Positions 25,283-34,828 of a stretch of 64,000 nucleotides of DNA are shown here, piece after piece. The notes beneath the pieces were generated by a model, which saw only the letters and a program-made list of their open reading frames with translations, was not told the origin of the DNA and did not search any database. Both the position numbers and the translations under genes were made by a program. The first letter of the stretch is position 1. The number at the start of each line of letters is the position of its first letter. This DNA is from Oligoflexia bacterium (lineage in GTDB: Bacteria; Bdellovibrionota; Bacteriovoracia; Bacteriovoracales; Bacteriovoracaceae): assembly GCA_024229115.1 (NCBI GenBank), contig JAAEST010000040.1, forward strand, positions 1-64,000. Direction: 5' to 3'.

Positions 25283-26302
25283 TTAAGAAAGAGAAGGTTC
25301 AACTTGGAAATCAAGAACTGTCATATCATTCTTAGCGACAAGTTCTTTAACTTTTGAACTAGAGTTTTCTCCATGGATTAGAAGAAAACATCCTCCTCCA
25401 CCGGCTCCACAAACTTTAATACCAAGTTCGGAAACCTCTTCCTTAATACTATTATACAGGTTTTCCATTTCAGGTGAAAGGATGTTTGGAAATAACTGAC
25501 GTCTTACTGCCCCTTCCTGTGAAATTAATTCAGGAAGTTGTTCAAAATTCTTATTTTTGATGGCCTGATAGGCATTGTGAGAAAGTTTAGCGATCTCGCC
25601 TAGCCCTTTTCTTGTGGCCTCAACTCCATCAAAGAATTGCTTATAAACTTCCCAATTATTAATTCCACTCAAGCGAGTGATTCCACTATAAACAAGAGTG
25701 CAATTCTTTTCTAAGACTTCTTTTAACTCTGAACTATAGAGCTGCTCGACAGTGATTTCTCCTGGGGCAGCCTTAAGAGCAAGAACTCCTCCAAAGAGAG
25801 CTGGGTAATAATCTTGATAACCAGCAGGTCCACAATTGAGAATACGTCCTTCAATTTCATTCACGATTTGAATGGCACGATCACGATCTAGCTCTCTTCC
25901 CGTATATTGGCAAAGGGCTTTGTAAAGAGTAACTCCCATAGAAGAGGAACCACCAAGTCCAGCACCGGGAGGCGATCCAGATTCAAGTGTCACTTTTAAA
26001 TTTTTATGAATTCCAAAATGATCGATGATCTGGGCCACAAAGCTTAGAGGTCCAAAGTGATCTCCATAAAGTTTTGATGATTCAAAGTCTGATGCAGCAA
26101 AGAATTGTTTTGAATCATAATCAAGAGAGATTATCTCAATTCCCTCTCTCTCATCTTCTTCTAATTTAACCTTGGCCTTAAGACCAGTCGCTAAATTTAA
26201 TGTGACAACATTAGGAAGAATTAAATTAATAGGACGAAGATCAATTGTTCCCCCTAATAAATCAACTCGTACACTTCCCTCAACAGCTACAGACTTTGTC
26301 AT
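25283..26302 (-). CDS. GHMP-family sugar or heptose kinase
   Basis: The 339-residue product has the three GHMP motifs: an N-terminal RVDLLGGTIDLRP (substrate side), the ATP loop PPGAGLGGSSSMG, and the C-terminal CGAGGGGCFLL. GCPAGYQDYYPALFGG-like residues after motif 2 resemble sugar-1-kinase or D-glycero-D-manno-heptose 7-phosphate kinase (HddA) relatives. The true substrate cannot be told from sequence alone. It is co-transcribed with hpt, two bases away. Confidence 0.8.
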   Translation of the reverse strand: MTKSVAVEGSVRVDLLGGTIDLRPINLILPNVVTLNLATGLKAKVKLEEDEREGIEIISLDYDSKQFFAASDFESSKLYGDHFGPLSFVAQIIDHFGIHKNLKVTLESGSPPGAGLGGSSSMGVTLYKALCQYTGRELDRDRAIQIVNEIEGRILNCGPAGYQDYYPALFGGVLALKAAPGEITVEQLYSSELKEVLEKNCTLVYSGITRLSGINNWEVYKQFFDGVEATRKGLGEIAKLSHNAYQAIKNKNFEQLPELISQEGAVRRQLFPNILSPEMENLYNSIKEEVSELGIKVCGAGGGGCFLLIHGENSSSKVKELVAKNDMTVLDFQVEPSLS

Positions 26303-26304
26303 AA

Positions 26305-26820
26305 TTACTCTGAGTAAATTCCGATATAAGGAAGTTCACGATACTTACCGGTATAATCAAGCCCGTAACCAATCACAAATTTATCTTCAATTTCAAAAGC
26401 AAGATAATCAATATCTACTGGGTGAACATTTCTTGCAGGCTTAAAAAGAAGTGAAGCCAATTTTACACTCGCCGGCTCTCTTGAACCAAGAAGTGCTTTT
26501 AATGACTTGATCGTTAATCCCGTATCAACAATATCTTCTACCAAGAGAATATGCTTTCCTTTGATTTCTTTTTTAAGATCCCATTCAATCTTAACTTGTC
26601 CAGAACTTGAAGTATCATCTCCATAAGAACTGGCCGCAATAAAGTCGAGCTCTACAGGGATATTTAGCTTACGAATAAGATCCGCCGTAAACATGAAAGC
26701 ACCATTAAGAACACCGACAACTGTTAGCTCTTTACCTGCATAGTCTTTATTGATCTGATCAGCTAGCTGCTGAATTCTATTTGCAATTTCTTCTTCACTT
26801 AAATAAACGTCAACGGCCAT
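26305..26820 (-). CDS. hpt: Hypoxanthine phosphoribosyltransferase
   Basis: The enzyme converts hypoxanthine or guanine plus PRPP to IMP or GMP. The product (171 residues from the ATG at 26820) contains the PRPP-binding signature LLVEDIVDTGLT, an upstream VGVLNGAFMF that supports catalysis, and the SYGDDTSSSG flexible loop. An ATG five codons upstream exists, but GAGGA at 26824-26828 favours 26820. It follows upp by seven bases in a salvage operon. Confidence 0.93.
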   Translation of the reverse strand: MAVDVYLSEEEIANRIQQLADQINKDYAGKELTVVGVLNGAFMFTADLIRKLNIPVELDFIAASSYGDDTSSSGQVKIEWDLKKEIKGKHILLVEDIVDTGLTIKSLKALLGSREPASVKLASLLFKPARNVHPVDIDYLAFEIEDKFVIGYGLDYTGKYRELPYIGIYSE

Positions 26821-26827
26821 AAAGTCC

Positions 26828-27619
26828 TCACACAAAAGAGTTATTTAGAAGTTCACCAATGCCACCGGCACCTGGAACAATATAATGTTTTTCACTTAAT
26901 CCTCTTTCTTTCTCAAGTTGTTCACCAGGAACAGTCTTAAGAATTTCAGGATCACTTAATCCACGATCGTAGCGAAGAGCATAGATCTCAACATCCGGAT
27001 GATCTGCTTGCATTCGGCGAACATACTCAGGAGTAATAATAAGGTGAAGGGCCACATATTTTTTCGCCTGCCCAGCCACTCTCTTCTTATAATGATCAAC
27101 ACAGTAACTTAGACTTCCTCCCGTCGCTCCCATCGGATCAGGAAAGAAGACCACAGCATCTTGTTGATCTCCTCCAATTTTAGATCCACTCACATCAACG
27201 CCAATCACTTCTTCTTTATCATTAACTTTTCTATTAATGTAGAAATGATCTTGGCGAATATTTGGTTGAACTAAAATATGGTGACAAAGTTCGTATCCTA
27301 AATGAGTCGGAAAAGTTCCCGCTCTAGCGAGGTCGACAAAGATAGCTCTTTGTTCAGGATCAATAATTTCATTATCTATAATCCCCTGCTCTAAAAATTC
27401 TTTCATACGAGTATCACTATGATTTTTAACAATATCGAAAGTGTTACTGAAAGCTTCAATAAAGAGTGATTGATAAAGAAGTTGAATTTGTTGATTGAGA
27501 ACTGGTTGAACAAAACCAGGTGTAGAAAACTTCGTTAACACACTGGTACTAAAAGGATGAGAGAGAATATGAACATTCTCTCCCAAATTATGTTCTAAAA
27601 AATGGCTATGCGTTGTCAT
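26828..27619 (-). CDS. upp: Uracil phosphoribosyltransferase-like protein
   Basis: Predicted to make UMP from uracil and PRPP. The PRPP loop [14 protein letters not shown] matches the family DPMLATGGS motif, and the uracil-binding end [12 protein letters not shown] matches YIVPGLGDAGDR-like sequences, with one difference (AGGIGE for LGDAGD). At 263 residues it is about 50 longer than bacterial Upp, mostly in the N-terminal half. It overlaps the tdk stop by 14 bases. A relaxed or altered base specificity is possible. Confidence 0.82.
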   Translation of the reverse strand: MTTHSHFLEHNLGENVHILSHPFSTSVLTKFSTPGFVQPVLNQQIQLLYQSLFIEAFSNTFDIVKNHSDTRMKEFLEQGIIDNEIIDPEQRAIFVDLARAGTFPTHLGYELCHHILVQPNIRQDHFYINRKVNDKEEVIGVDVSGSKIGGDQQDAVVFFPDPMGATGGSLSYCVDHYKKRVAGQAKKYVALHLIITPEYVRRMQADHPDVEIYALRYDRGLSDPEILKTVPGEQLEKERGLSEKHYIVPGAGGIGELLNNSFV

Positions 27620-28259
27620 TCATCATTTCCGGTCTCTTATTTGCTGTAGAGTTTAACGGAAATGAAAAGGCGAGTAAATCTTCATCTTCATCAGCATAAT
27701 CCCAATGAGTACGACAACGTGCTTCATATAAGTCTGTCTCACCCACGAGTACTTGTTCTGTTGAATCTGGATCTTTACGATATGTCTTCGAAGCAGGCGC
27801 ACCACATACTGTGCAGATTGCTTGAATTTTATCCACTCTATCGGCCATACAAAGCAGGGCGGGAATAGGACCGAATGGACTTCCTGTAAAATCTTGATCG
27901 AGACCAGCACAAATAACTCTGATCCCTCTTCTTGCCAGTTTCTTAACAACGGTAATAATCGCTTCATCAAAGAATTGAATTTCATCAATGGCCACAACTC
28001 TCGTTGAGTCATAAAGCCTTTCTAAAATTTCTGCTGATTTAGCAACTGGTTGTGCTGTCACTGCTAAAGAAGAGTGACTAACAACATCAGTCTCGTGATA
28101 ACGATCATCAATTGCTGGTTTAAAGATCTGAACTTTCTGTCTGGCAATTTGAGCACGACGTACTCTTCTGATAAGTTCTTCTGTCTTTCCTGAAAACATT
28201 GGTCCGCAGACCACTTCTACTGTTCCTGACATCAAATGTCCCTGGTTAAGTCCTACCAT
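27606..28259 (-). CDS. tdk: Thymidine kinase (type II)
   Basis: Tdk phosphorylates thymidine to dTMP. The product (217 residues) has the P-loop [15 protein letters not shown], the DEIQFFD motif, [10 protein letters not shown] for substrate binding, and the zinc site [13 protein letters not shown] with a later Cys-x-x-H (ARCRTHW). An AAGGAG seven bases before the ATG at 28259 sets the start; a longer frame to 28322 adds a hydrophilic tail with no support. It leads the salvage operon tdk-upp-hpt-GHMP kinase-DUF429. Confidence 0.94.
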   Translation of the reverse strand: MVGLNQGHLMSGTVEVVCGPMFSGKTEELIRRVRRAQIARQKVQIFKPAIDDRYHETDVVSHSSLAVTAQPVAKSAEILERLYDSTRVVAIDEIQFFDEAIITVVKKLARRGIRVICAGLDQDFTGSPFGPIPALLCMADRVDKIQAICTVCGAPASKTYRKDPDSTEQVLVGETDLYEARCRTHWDYADEDEDLLAFSFPLNSTANKRPEMMNDNA

Positions 28260-28350
28260 CTCTAACTCCTTTAGATTTCGTAAGTCTTTGTTGTGTTGTG
28301 TGTGTTTTTTTCCTAAAGACAATGATTACAGAGACTAAAGCCATTGTAAA

Positions 28351-28371
28351 TTAGTCTGATCATCAGACTAA
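28351..28371. promoter_or_regulatory. Perfect 21-base palindrome upstream of tdk
   Basis: TTAGTCTGAT-C-ATCAGACTAA is a perfect 10+1+10 inverted repeat, about 90 bases upstream of the tdk start. It lacks a T run on either strand, so a protein-binding operator is more likely than a terminator. No regulator of matching type is identified in the window. Confidence 0.5.
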
Positions 28372-28431
28372 AAGCGTCACTAATGATTTTAAGAAGATAG
28401 ATTTATTAAAATTTCTTACAGGTGCCAGCAC

Positions 28432-28460
28432 ACTTTTGGGACTCACTGAGTCCCAAAAGT
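28432..28460. repeat. Thirteen-pair hairpin next to a GTGCCAGCAC palindrome
   Basis: ACTTTTGGGACTC (28432-28444) and GAGTCCCAAAAGT (28448-28460) form a perfect stem with an ACT loop. GTGC-CA-GCAC precedes it directly (28423-28432). It lies 10 bases past the stop of the minus-strand membrane gene, so it may end that operon, but no T run follows on either strand. The shape recalls dispersed REP-like elements. Confidence 0.5.
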
Positions 28461-28470
28461 CTCCGCGTAC

Positions 28471-29151
28471 CTAGAAAGAAAGAATCAGCATCACAATAGA
28501 GATCATCATCAGAGTCATCGCAAGGAAAACTAAGAAAGCTGGAGTTAAGAGAACAAGGAGACTTTGAAATTTATTAAGTCCTAAGTTCCTTCTAAGTCCC
28601 GCATAGATATAGAAAAGTGATGTAAAGAATTGAACCACTTCTCCAAAGAAAGGGATCACTAGGAATATATGAGTTGATAATGATGAGTGAACAATTTGTT
28701 CGGCCACATGATCAATATCAACCTCGTCTCCGAAAATATGATTACTCATCTTAATGATATTGATCCAAAGTTTCGTGTAGAACCAAAGAAAGAGTGGAAA
28801 GAGAACCACCTTAAGAAGGATTGAGTAAATCGCAATCTTTTGTCCAGCTTCCTGATAAGCAAAGAGATCGAGATTATCCCCTTGGAAAATTTGAAAAGCT
28901 GACCATCCTAAATAAAGGGCCATTAAATCATAGAAGGCCTTAAAGAAATACATCAACCATGAACAACTTAAAGCTTCAATAATTGTTAGGCCTTCCGTTT
29001 TGGTGGCCTTTTTTACTTCTTCAAGATTTTCTTCATCTACTAATGACAATTGATTATCATAACGTCCGATTAAACGACGCTTACGAAAATACTCTTGCTG
29101 AGCAAAAGGGTGAAGAGCACAATTAAAGTAGAGATTTAAAACTTCTGTCAT
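28471..29151 (-). CDS. Yip1-like integral membrane protein of the Gld operon
   Basis: The 226-residue protein has a hydrophilic N-terminus of about 55 residues and five hydrophobic segments from about residue 58 to the end, a layout like the Yip1/YIF1-type bacterial membrane proteins. No catalytic residues are evident. Its start overlaps the stop of the DUF4340-like gene by one base, so it is the last gene of the ABC operon and probably part of the same complex or pathway. Confidence 0.6.
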   Translation of the reverse strand: MTEVLNLYFNCALHPFAQQEYFRKRRLIGRYDNQLSLVDEENLEEVKKATKTEGLTIIEALSCSWLMYFFKAFYDLMALYLGWSAFQIFQGDNLDLFAYQEAGQKIAIYSILLKVVLFPLFLWFYTKLWINIIKMSNHIFGDEVDIDHVAEQIVHSSLSTHIFLVIPFFGEVVQFFTSLFYIYAGLRRNLGLNKFQSLLVLLTPAFLVFLAMTLMMISIVMLILSF

Positions 29152-30497
29152 TATAAAAAGTAACTTTCAAAATTTACGACGATTGGATATTTTTCAGCAA
29201 CCTTCCAAACATAGCCAAAGTTCTCTAATTCATTCCAAAGAACTAACTCGCCTTTAGCTAATAGTACCTGATATTTATTTTGTTGGATAGTAAGCTGAAA
29301 CGCCTTTCTGCTCTGCTGGCGAACTTTCGAATCAAAAATTAAGTAATCAGCTCTTTTCCCGAGTAATTCACTCAAATGAAAAAAGCTTTTATTCACAGCT
29401 TCATCTTTCGATCCTACTGTTTTGGCCTTAAAGGTATTTCCAAAGCTTAAGGCGACTTGCCTCTCTTCGCTACCGAAACCAATGTTGATTAGGCTTAAGT
29501 CTTCTTGATTCCTATACGGAATCAAGTCCCATACTTCTTGGACATGAGCAAAGAAAAGTTCCGCCTGCCTCTTTCCAGCTTCAAAAACAACTTTCATCTT
29601 TTCATCGGCAAAGAAATAACCTTCCCTATTTCCATACTTCTTAAAAAGAGTGAATTTATAATAGCGATTATCATTCAAGATATACATCAGCGTTGAGACT
29701 TCATCAGAAAGTTCTTCTTCTCTTACATAACTATCAAAACCATGAAGTTTAAGTGCTTTCTCTAAAAAGATATTCAACATCGTTGAATAAATTCCCACAC
29801 TCTTTGGAGGCTCTGGAAAAGTTGATCCTTCATTGAAGCGAATTTGAAAAGGAATATTGCGATTATTCTTAATCTCAATGGCCTTAAGCTCACTCTTTGC
29901 TAAGCCTTGTTGACCAAAAACTCTCGCCTCACGAAATTGCTTGGCTTGCCAGTTAAGCAATTGAATAAACTTATTATAACGAGAGTCATTATTGTGGGCC
30001 TCTTCTTGGCGATACGCCGTTTGAGCAGCCGTTAGGTTTTCGGCAATCACGTATTTTACTTTTTTATTCTCAATAATTTTGACATAGAAATTTTGATTGA
30101 AAGCGAGTTTATTCCCTAAGATAAACTTCATCTTACCTCTCTGAAAACGAAACTCTAGAAAGTTATTTTCACTAGGAAAGAAATCTTTTTCATTAGAACT
30201 ATTAATTTCATCGATAGTTTCTTTTACACGAAGATCACTTAAGGCCTCTAAGAAAGCTGAAAGCTTACGAGGATCAACAGGATGATTTTTTTCAGTTCGA
30301 AATACTTTATTCTTGTCTCGTTTTAAAGTGACATGGGAATTTTTCAGCTCAATCAAATCCCCCATCAATTCAGTATTGACGATATTTTGATTTACTTTAG
30401 TCTCTTCAACTTTCTTTATATCTCCTAACTCTTGAAAGAAATAAGTAAAAGTGAGAAGACCAACTAAAATGAGAAAGAGTATCCCGTTTTTTTTCAT
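29151..30497 (-). CDS. DUF4340-like membrane-anchored ABC auxiliary protein
   Basis: The 448-residue protein has one N-terminal membrane anchor (GILFLILVGLLTFTYFF) and a long periplasmic part of strands and helices. Segments such as VTLKRDKNKVFRTEKNHPVDPRKLSAFLEAL and NKSFFHLSELLGKRADYL fit the DUF4340 repeats seen beside GldG-like proteins. Role in the complex is unknown. It follows the GldG-like gene by three bases. Start ATG with a good signal-anchor. Confidence 0.72.
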   Translation of the reverse strand: MKKNGILFLILVGLLTFTYFFQELGDIKKVEETKVNQNIVNTELMGDLIELKNSHVTLKRDKNKVFRTEKNHPVDPRKLSAFLEALSDLRVKETIDEINSSNEKDFFPSENNFLEFRFQRGKMKFILGNKLAFNQNFYVKIIENKKVKYVIAENLTAAQTAYRQEEAHNNDSRYNKFIQLLNWQAKQFREARVFGQQGLAKSELKAIEIKNNRNIPFQIRFNEGSTFPEPPKSVGIYSTMLNIFLEKALKLHGFDSYVREEELSDEVSTLMYILNDNRYYKFTLFKKYGNREGYFFADEKMKVVFEAGKRQAELFFAHVQEVWDLIPYRNQEDLSLINIGFGSEERQVALSFGNTFKAKTVGSKDEAVNKSFFHLSELLGKRADYLIFDSKVRQQSRKAFQLTIQQNKYQVLLAKGELVLWNELENFGYVWKVAEKYPIVVNFESYFL

Positions 30498-30500
30498 AGC

Positions 30501-32027
30501 TTAAAGTTTTGCCCTTCTTCTATAGACAAAGAAAGAAGTTCCAAAAAGAATAATCGGTGCAAAGAGCACACTAAAATAAAACATGATTCCTACTTCATGG
30601 CGACTTAGAAACACTGGTTCATCTTTAACAATTGGATTATTAAATGAAATAAGATTCTTCTCACCTGTCAGCCACTTTAAAGAGTTGGCCACTAATGAGA
30701 AGTTCTTAGTAAATTTCGCATAGTTATTGGAAACAAAAGATGAATTTCCAAAAGCCACAATACGAGTGTTATCTTTTTCAACAGCACCAAAGTATGAGAT
30801 TGGTCCTTTGATATCTTTATCTTCATTAAAAGTTATCTTGCCGTTTATGAACTCATCAAGACTAGCATCGGCCCATGCAGCAGGATAAGCCTGACTCAGT
30901 CCTAATGGTTCAAAACTTTTGGCCAATTCAGTATCACCAATAGAGCTGACAGAACTGGTCAGAGGAAAGAAAATCGCATCTTTTAATTCTTTTGTAATGT
31001 CATGATTCGCATTAAATTGATGAACAATCGGAACACTTCCATTACTTCCAGTTACATACTTCAAGCGATCAATAACAATATTATTATGAATTTCAATTCC
31101 GTACTTATGAAGCCACTTTCTAAAGTCTGAGATAACATCAGATTGAAAGTTAGGATCAAGGGCAACCAATAAAGTTCCACCACGATTGATATAATCACTA
31201 AGAACTTCTAATTCTTTTTCAAAGAAGGCGCCTTTAGGACCCATGATCATGACAGCTTTATATTCACTTGGAATTTTAGAAGTTTGCTGTAATAGAAATT
31301 CTTGAATTTGATAAGAGCTATCGCGAATCACCGAATCGAGAAAGCTACCTCCATCTTTTTCCTTATTTTCTAAATCAAGAGTCTGATGATCTTTTACGTA
31401 ACCAATAATAGGGATATCAGTTCGTTGAAGGTTTACAAGTGTATTCACAAGATCGAGTTCTGAGATTTCTTTTAGCTTAAGCGACTTTTCATTATAGGAA
31501 ATAATAAAAGTAGGATCTTTTTCAATATTATATTTCTTAACTTGATCAGGCCTGAGATTTACATCAATATATTCAGCATTTATATCATTCTTTATGAGAC
31601 GATACTGCTCTAAATAACCGCGGGCCCTTCCAAAGAAACTCTTATTGGCAAAAACCTTCACTGTTACTGGTCCCTTCATTTCTTTTAATACTTTCTGAGT
31701 TTGTTCAGTCAAAGAGTTATGCCCTTTCTTACTCATATCTATAAAAAAAGGATTCTTAAAAGCGAGAAAGTTAATCACACCAAGGATTGAAAAAATAAGA
31801 AGGGCTGAGATAAAAGCGCTAGAAAGACCTTTGAAATATTCTGACTTATAGAAGACAGAAAACTTTTCTTTAAACATGATGATCAGACCAGCACTTAAGA
31901 GCAAACTAAAGAGAGTAATCGCTCCGTTTAAAAGAATAGATTCAGGTATTGTGATCCATAGGGCGATCACCACCATATAGAGAACTATATTTAAACCACT
32001 AAAGAGAATAAACGACCAATTCTTCAT
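30501..32027 (-). CDS. GldG-like ABC transporter auxiliary protein
   Basis: The 508-residue product has two or three N-terminal membrane helices, a large soluble part with a Rossmann-like segment YKAVMIMGPKGAFFEKELEVLSDY then NRGGTLLVALDP, and a C-terminal membrane helix (FSVLFAPIILFGTSFFVYRR). This is the architecture of GldG and the related ABC-type uncharacterised transport auxiliary proteins. GldFG with GldA are needed for gliding in Bacteroidota; in Bdellovibrionota similar operons occur, and gliding or export is inferred here. Confidence 0.8.
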   Translation of the reverse strand: MKNWSFILFSGLNIVLYMVVIALWITIPESILLNGAITLFSLLLSAGLIIMFKEKFSVFYKSEYFKGLSSAFISALLIFSILGVINFLAFKNPFFIDMSKKGHNSLTEQTQKVLKEMKGPVTVKVFANKSFFGRARGYLEQYRLIKNDINAEYIDVNLRPDQVKKYNIEKDPTFIISYNEKSLKLKEISELDLVNTLVNLQRTDIPIIGYVKDHQTLDLENKEKDGGSFLDSVIRDSSYQIQEFLLQQTSKIPSEYKAVMIMGPKGAFFEKELEVLSDYINRGGTLLVALDPNFQSDVISDFRKWLHKYGIEIHNNIVIDRLKYVTGSNGSVPIVHQFNANHDITKELKDAIFFPLTSSVSSIGDTELAKSFEPLGLSQAYPAAWADASLDEFINGKITFNEDKDIKGPISYFGAVEKDNTRIVAFGNSSFVSNNYAKFTKNFSLVANSLKWLTGEKNLISFNNPIVKDEPVFLSRHEVGIMFYFSVLFAPIILFGTSFFVYRRRAKL

Positions 32028-32034
32028 ACTCTCC

Positions 32035-32772
32035 CTACCATTTCCTAGACTCTAAAGAGAGATGAGTTAAATAAAGGAAGAACCCAATAAATGAGAACAT
32101 GAAAATAAAGTCATAAGACTTAATTGATCCCAGAAGAAATCCTTCCGTGTGAAAAGTAACACTCAAATATTGAAAAATTTGTGCCACCATATAGTTATTC
32201 AAAACAGAACCACTTAGTGGAAGAAACATCATCCCCAAAAGAAAACTGAAACTGAGGATGGCCGCAATAATTTGATTCTTAGTGAGCGATGAAGCAAAAA
32301 GGCCCACAGCTAGAAAACAAAGAATCGTCATATAAGTTCCAAGGTAACTTGAAAAAACCATATACCATTCCGAATAACCAGATATCGCAAGTAAGATCGG
32401 AAAAAGTATTGTCAGCCCTAACAACGCGAGTACCGTCACAGAAGCCGCAATGAATTTTCCTAAGATAATTTGCAAGTGAGATAATTGGGAAGTCAAAAGA
32501 AGTTCAATTGTTGAAAGCTTCTTTTCCTCCGCGAATAGTCTCATAGTAATAAGTGGGGCAAAGAAAATAAATATATAGTTGATGTTTCCAAAGATTGGAA
32601 AGAAGACCGCTTGCAAGAATGATTGTTGTGTAAATTCTTTACTGACCAAAAGATAGTTAAAGAAAAGAAATCCCACGAGCAAAGAAAAAATTCCTCCCAA
32701 AACATAAATGAGAGGGGAAGAAAAAGTATCTTTGATTTCTTTTTTAGCCAGGATGAGAGTTCCCTTCATCAT
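32035..32772 (-). CDS. ABC-2 type permease, GldF-like
   Basis: The 245-residue protein has six membrane helices and the early loop ILAKKEIKDTFSSPLIYVLGG plus MRLFAEEKKLSTIELLLTSQ, typical of ABC-2 permeases of the GldF/NosY type. Its start overlaps the ATPase stop (ATGATG), so the pair is translationally coupled. It is expected to form the membrane part of the transporter with the ATPase at 32769-33719. Confidence 0.87.
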   Translation of the reverse strand: MMKGTLILAKKEIKDTFSSPLIYVLGGIFSLLVGFLFFNYLLVSKEFTQQSFLQAVFFPIFGNINYIFIFFAPLITMRLFAEEKKLSTIELLLTSQLSHLQIILGKFIAASVTVLALLGLTILFPILLAISGYSEWYMVFSSYLGTYMTILCFLAVGLFASSLTKNQIIAAILSFSFLLGMMFLPLSGSVLNNYMVAQIFQYLSVTFHTEGFLLGSIKSYDFIFMFSFIGFFLYLTHLSLESRKW

Positions 32773-33719
32773 GAATTCTCCTCCTTAATGGCACTTTTAA
32801 AAATATCTTCAAGTGTTAAATTTATTTTTTCAAAAGAAAGAAGATCGCAGTGATTAGATAACCACTTTGTCCACTCTTTCATCTTGTCAGCATCCTGATG
32901 GGAAATCTCAAGGGTATACTCCCCTTCTTTATTTTCAACCATCTTGATCTGAGTATTTTCAAACTCATAGAGAAAGTTCTTCTCTAATTCAATTGTCCAC
33001 TTCTCAACCACTACTTTGACAACCAATCCTGATTGAAATTGTTTTTGAAGGTCTTCGATTGTTCCTGTTTGGATAACCTTTCCCTTATTAATAATTGTCA
33101 CTTCATCACAAAGAAGATTCGCCTCATGAAGATGGTGAGTGGAAAGCATCACTGTATGATCTTTTTTAAGCTCTGAGATTAATCCACGAATTTCTTCGAT
33201 CGCCTCAGGATCGAGACCTACTGTTGGCTCATCGAGAATGATGATTTCAGGATTGGCCACGAGCGCCTGAGCAATCCCAACTCTTTGCTTGTAACCGCGT
33301 GAGAGATTTTCTATCAAACGATGGGCCACATCTACCAGGCCACATTTCTCAATAGCGTTCTTTACCATCTCAGTCTTATTATTATCGTTGGTCTTGAAAG
33401 TCTTAATGTCGTAAACAAAGTTTAAATAATCACTCACTTTCATCGAACCATAGAGAGGAGGAAATTCAGGAAGAATTCCAATACAACTTTTGGCCTCATC
33501 TGACTGAGTGAGAACATCGAAAGAATTGACTTTAATTGAACCAGAGCTTGGCGGAATTAATCCAGCGATTAATTTCATTGTCGTGGACTTACCAGCACCA
33601 TTTGGTCCCAGCAAACCATGGACTGTCCCCTTTTTAATAGAAAAAGAAATATTATCGAGGGCAATCACACCAGGATATTCTTTTTTAATGTCTACTAAAC
33701 TAATAGCAGATTCACTCAT
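32769..33719 (-). CDS. ABC transporter ATPase, GldA-like
   Basis: The product (316 residues from the ATG at 33719) has Walker A GPNGAGKST, Q-loop region ILPEFPPLYGSM, signature LSRGYKQRVG, Walker B IIILDEPTVGLDP and the switch STHHLHEA. The C-terminal 90 residues form the extra domain common in DrrA/GldA-type ATPases. An AAGGAG site supports 33719; a start at 33770 would add 17 residues of no support. It is the first gene of the operon ATPase-permease-GldG-DUF4340-Yip1. Confidence 0.92.
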   Translation of the reverse strand: MSESAISLVDIKKEYPGVIALDNISFSIKKGTVHGLLGPNGAGKSTTMKLIAGLIPPSSGSIKVNSFDVLTQSDEAKSCIGILPEFPPLYGSMKVSDYLNFVYDIKTFKTNDNNKTEMVKNAIEKCGLVDVAHRLIENLSRGYKQRVGIAQALVANPEIIILDEPTVGLDPEAIEEIRGLISELKKDHTVMLSTHHLHEANLLCDEVTIINKGKVIQTGTIEDLQKQFQSGLVVKVVVEKWTIELEKNFLYEFENTQIKMVENKEGEYTLEISHQDADKMKEWTKWLSNHCDLLSFEKINLTLEDIFKSAIKEENS

Positions 33720-33838
33720 TAAACTCGCTCCTTGAGTTAATTTTGTAGGACAACAGTCAAATACTAGCAAAAAGATTCTAATTTGTTAAAATTATTCCAA
33801 AAAATAAAGCTTGCAAGAGAATTCCCGATAAGGACTCT

Positions 33839-34828
33839 ATGAGAATGATTAATCACTTTAAGCAATTGACCCAAAAGGCCAATAAAATCATCATTACCAC
33901 CCATATTCATCCAGATGCTGATGGGATTGGAAGTGAAATTGCCCTTTGTATGGCCCTTAGAATTATTGGAAAAGAGGCTTACTGTGTGAATGAAGAAGAA
34001 CTTCTTGATCGTTATAAGTATCTTGATCCAGATAATGTTCTCTGTGGTCTAGAAACTTTTAACAAGAATCATCCAGACTTTTCTCCGGATCTTTTTATTG
34101 TCACTGATACTAATTCACTCCATAGAATTGGAACGAATATTCAAAGTTTAGTGACAAAGAGTAAGGACCTTCTCTTCATTGATCATCACCCATGCCCAAA
34201 GGAAGTTGCCGCTATTCATTGTATTGATACAAAAATGGCCGCCACAGGAGAGCTGGTAGGAAAACTCATCGAAAGTCTTGATATTGAGTTTACTAAAGAA
34301 ATTGCTCTCGCCCTTTATACTTCTATTCTTATTGATACTAGTTCTTTTCGTTACCCTACGGTAACAGCGAATACTCACCTTCTTATTTCTAAGCTTATGG
34401 ATACGGGAATCGAACCGCCAGAAGCTTATAATAAGATTTATGGTACGAAACAGATATCATATATGAAGCTATTAGGAATCGTTCTTAGCTCAGCCGACTC
34501 AGCAGAAGAAGGAAAGATTGGTTGGATGAAGCTTACTGAAAAAGATATGAATGCTTTTGATGTCGATTCTGAAGACACCCATGGTTTTGTGAATCATCTT
34601 TTGATTCTCGATAATATCAAAGTGGCCATGATGTTTAGAGAGATTGGTAACCAAGTGAAGATCTCTATGAGAAGTGCTGGTGATATTGATGTTGGAATAA
34701 TGGCCCAGGCCCTTGGTGGTGGTGGACATGATCATTCTGCGGCAACAATTATCGAAGGTAATATCGATCAGGTTATCGAAGAAACAGTTCCTAAAGTTCA
34801 GTTAATGTTAAGACAAGATCTGGACTAG
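33839..34828 (+). CDS. nrnA: DHH-family phosphoesterase, NrnA-like
   Basis: The 329-residue protein has the metal-binding series THIHPDADGIGSE, VTDTNSLHRIG and FIDHHPCP, and a C-terminal DHHA1 domain ending in GGGGHDHSAA. This is the NrnA type, which degrades nano-RNAs and can dephosphorylate pAp. Length is close to NrnA of Bacillus (about 313). An AAGGA site lies before the ATG. It overlaps the stop of the convergent disordered protein by four bases. Confidence 0.9.
   Translation: MRMINHFKQLTQKANKIIITTHIHPDADGIGSEIALCMALRIIGKEAYCVNEEELLDRYKYLDPDNVLCGLETFNKNHPDFSPDLFIVTDTNSLHRIGTNIQSLVTKSKDLLFIDHHPCPKEVAAIHCIDTKMAATGELVGKLIESLDIEFTKEIALALYTSILIDTSSFRYPTVTANTHLLISKLMDTGIEPPEAYNKIYGTKQISYMKLLGIVLSSADSAEEGKIGWMKLTEKDMNAFDVDSEDTHGFVNHLLILDNIKVAMMFREIGNQVKISMRSAGDIDVGIMAQALGGGGHDHSAATIIEGNIDQVIEETVPKVQLMLRQDLD

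Noticed and set aside
28432-28460. Rho-independent terminator for the membrane gene at 28471
   Set aside because: The stem is strong but no T run follows on either strand; kept as a hairpin/repeat only.
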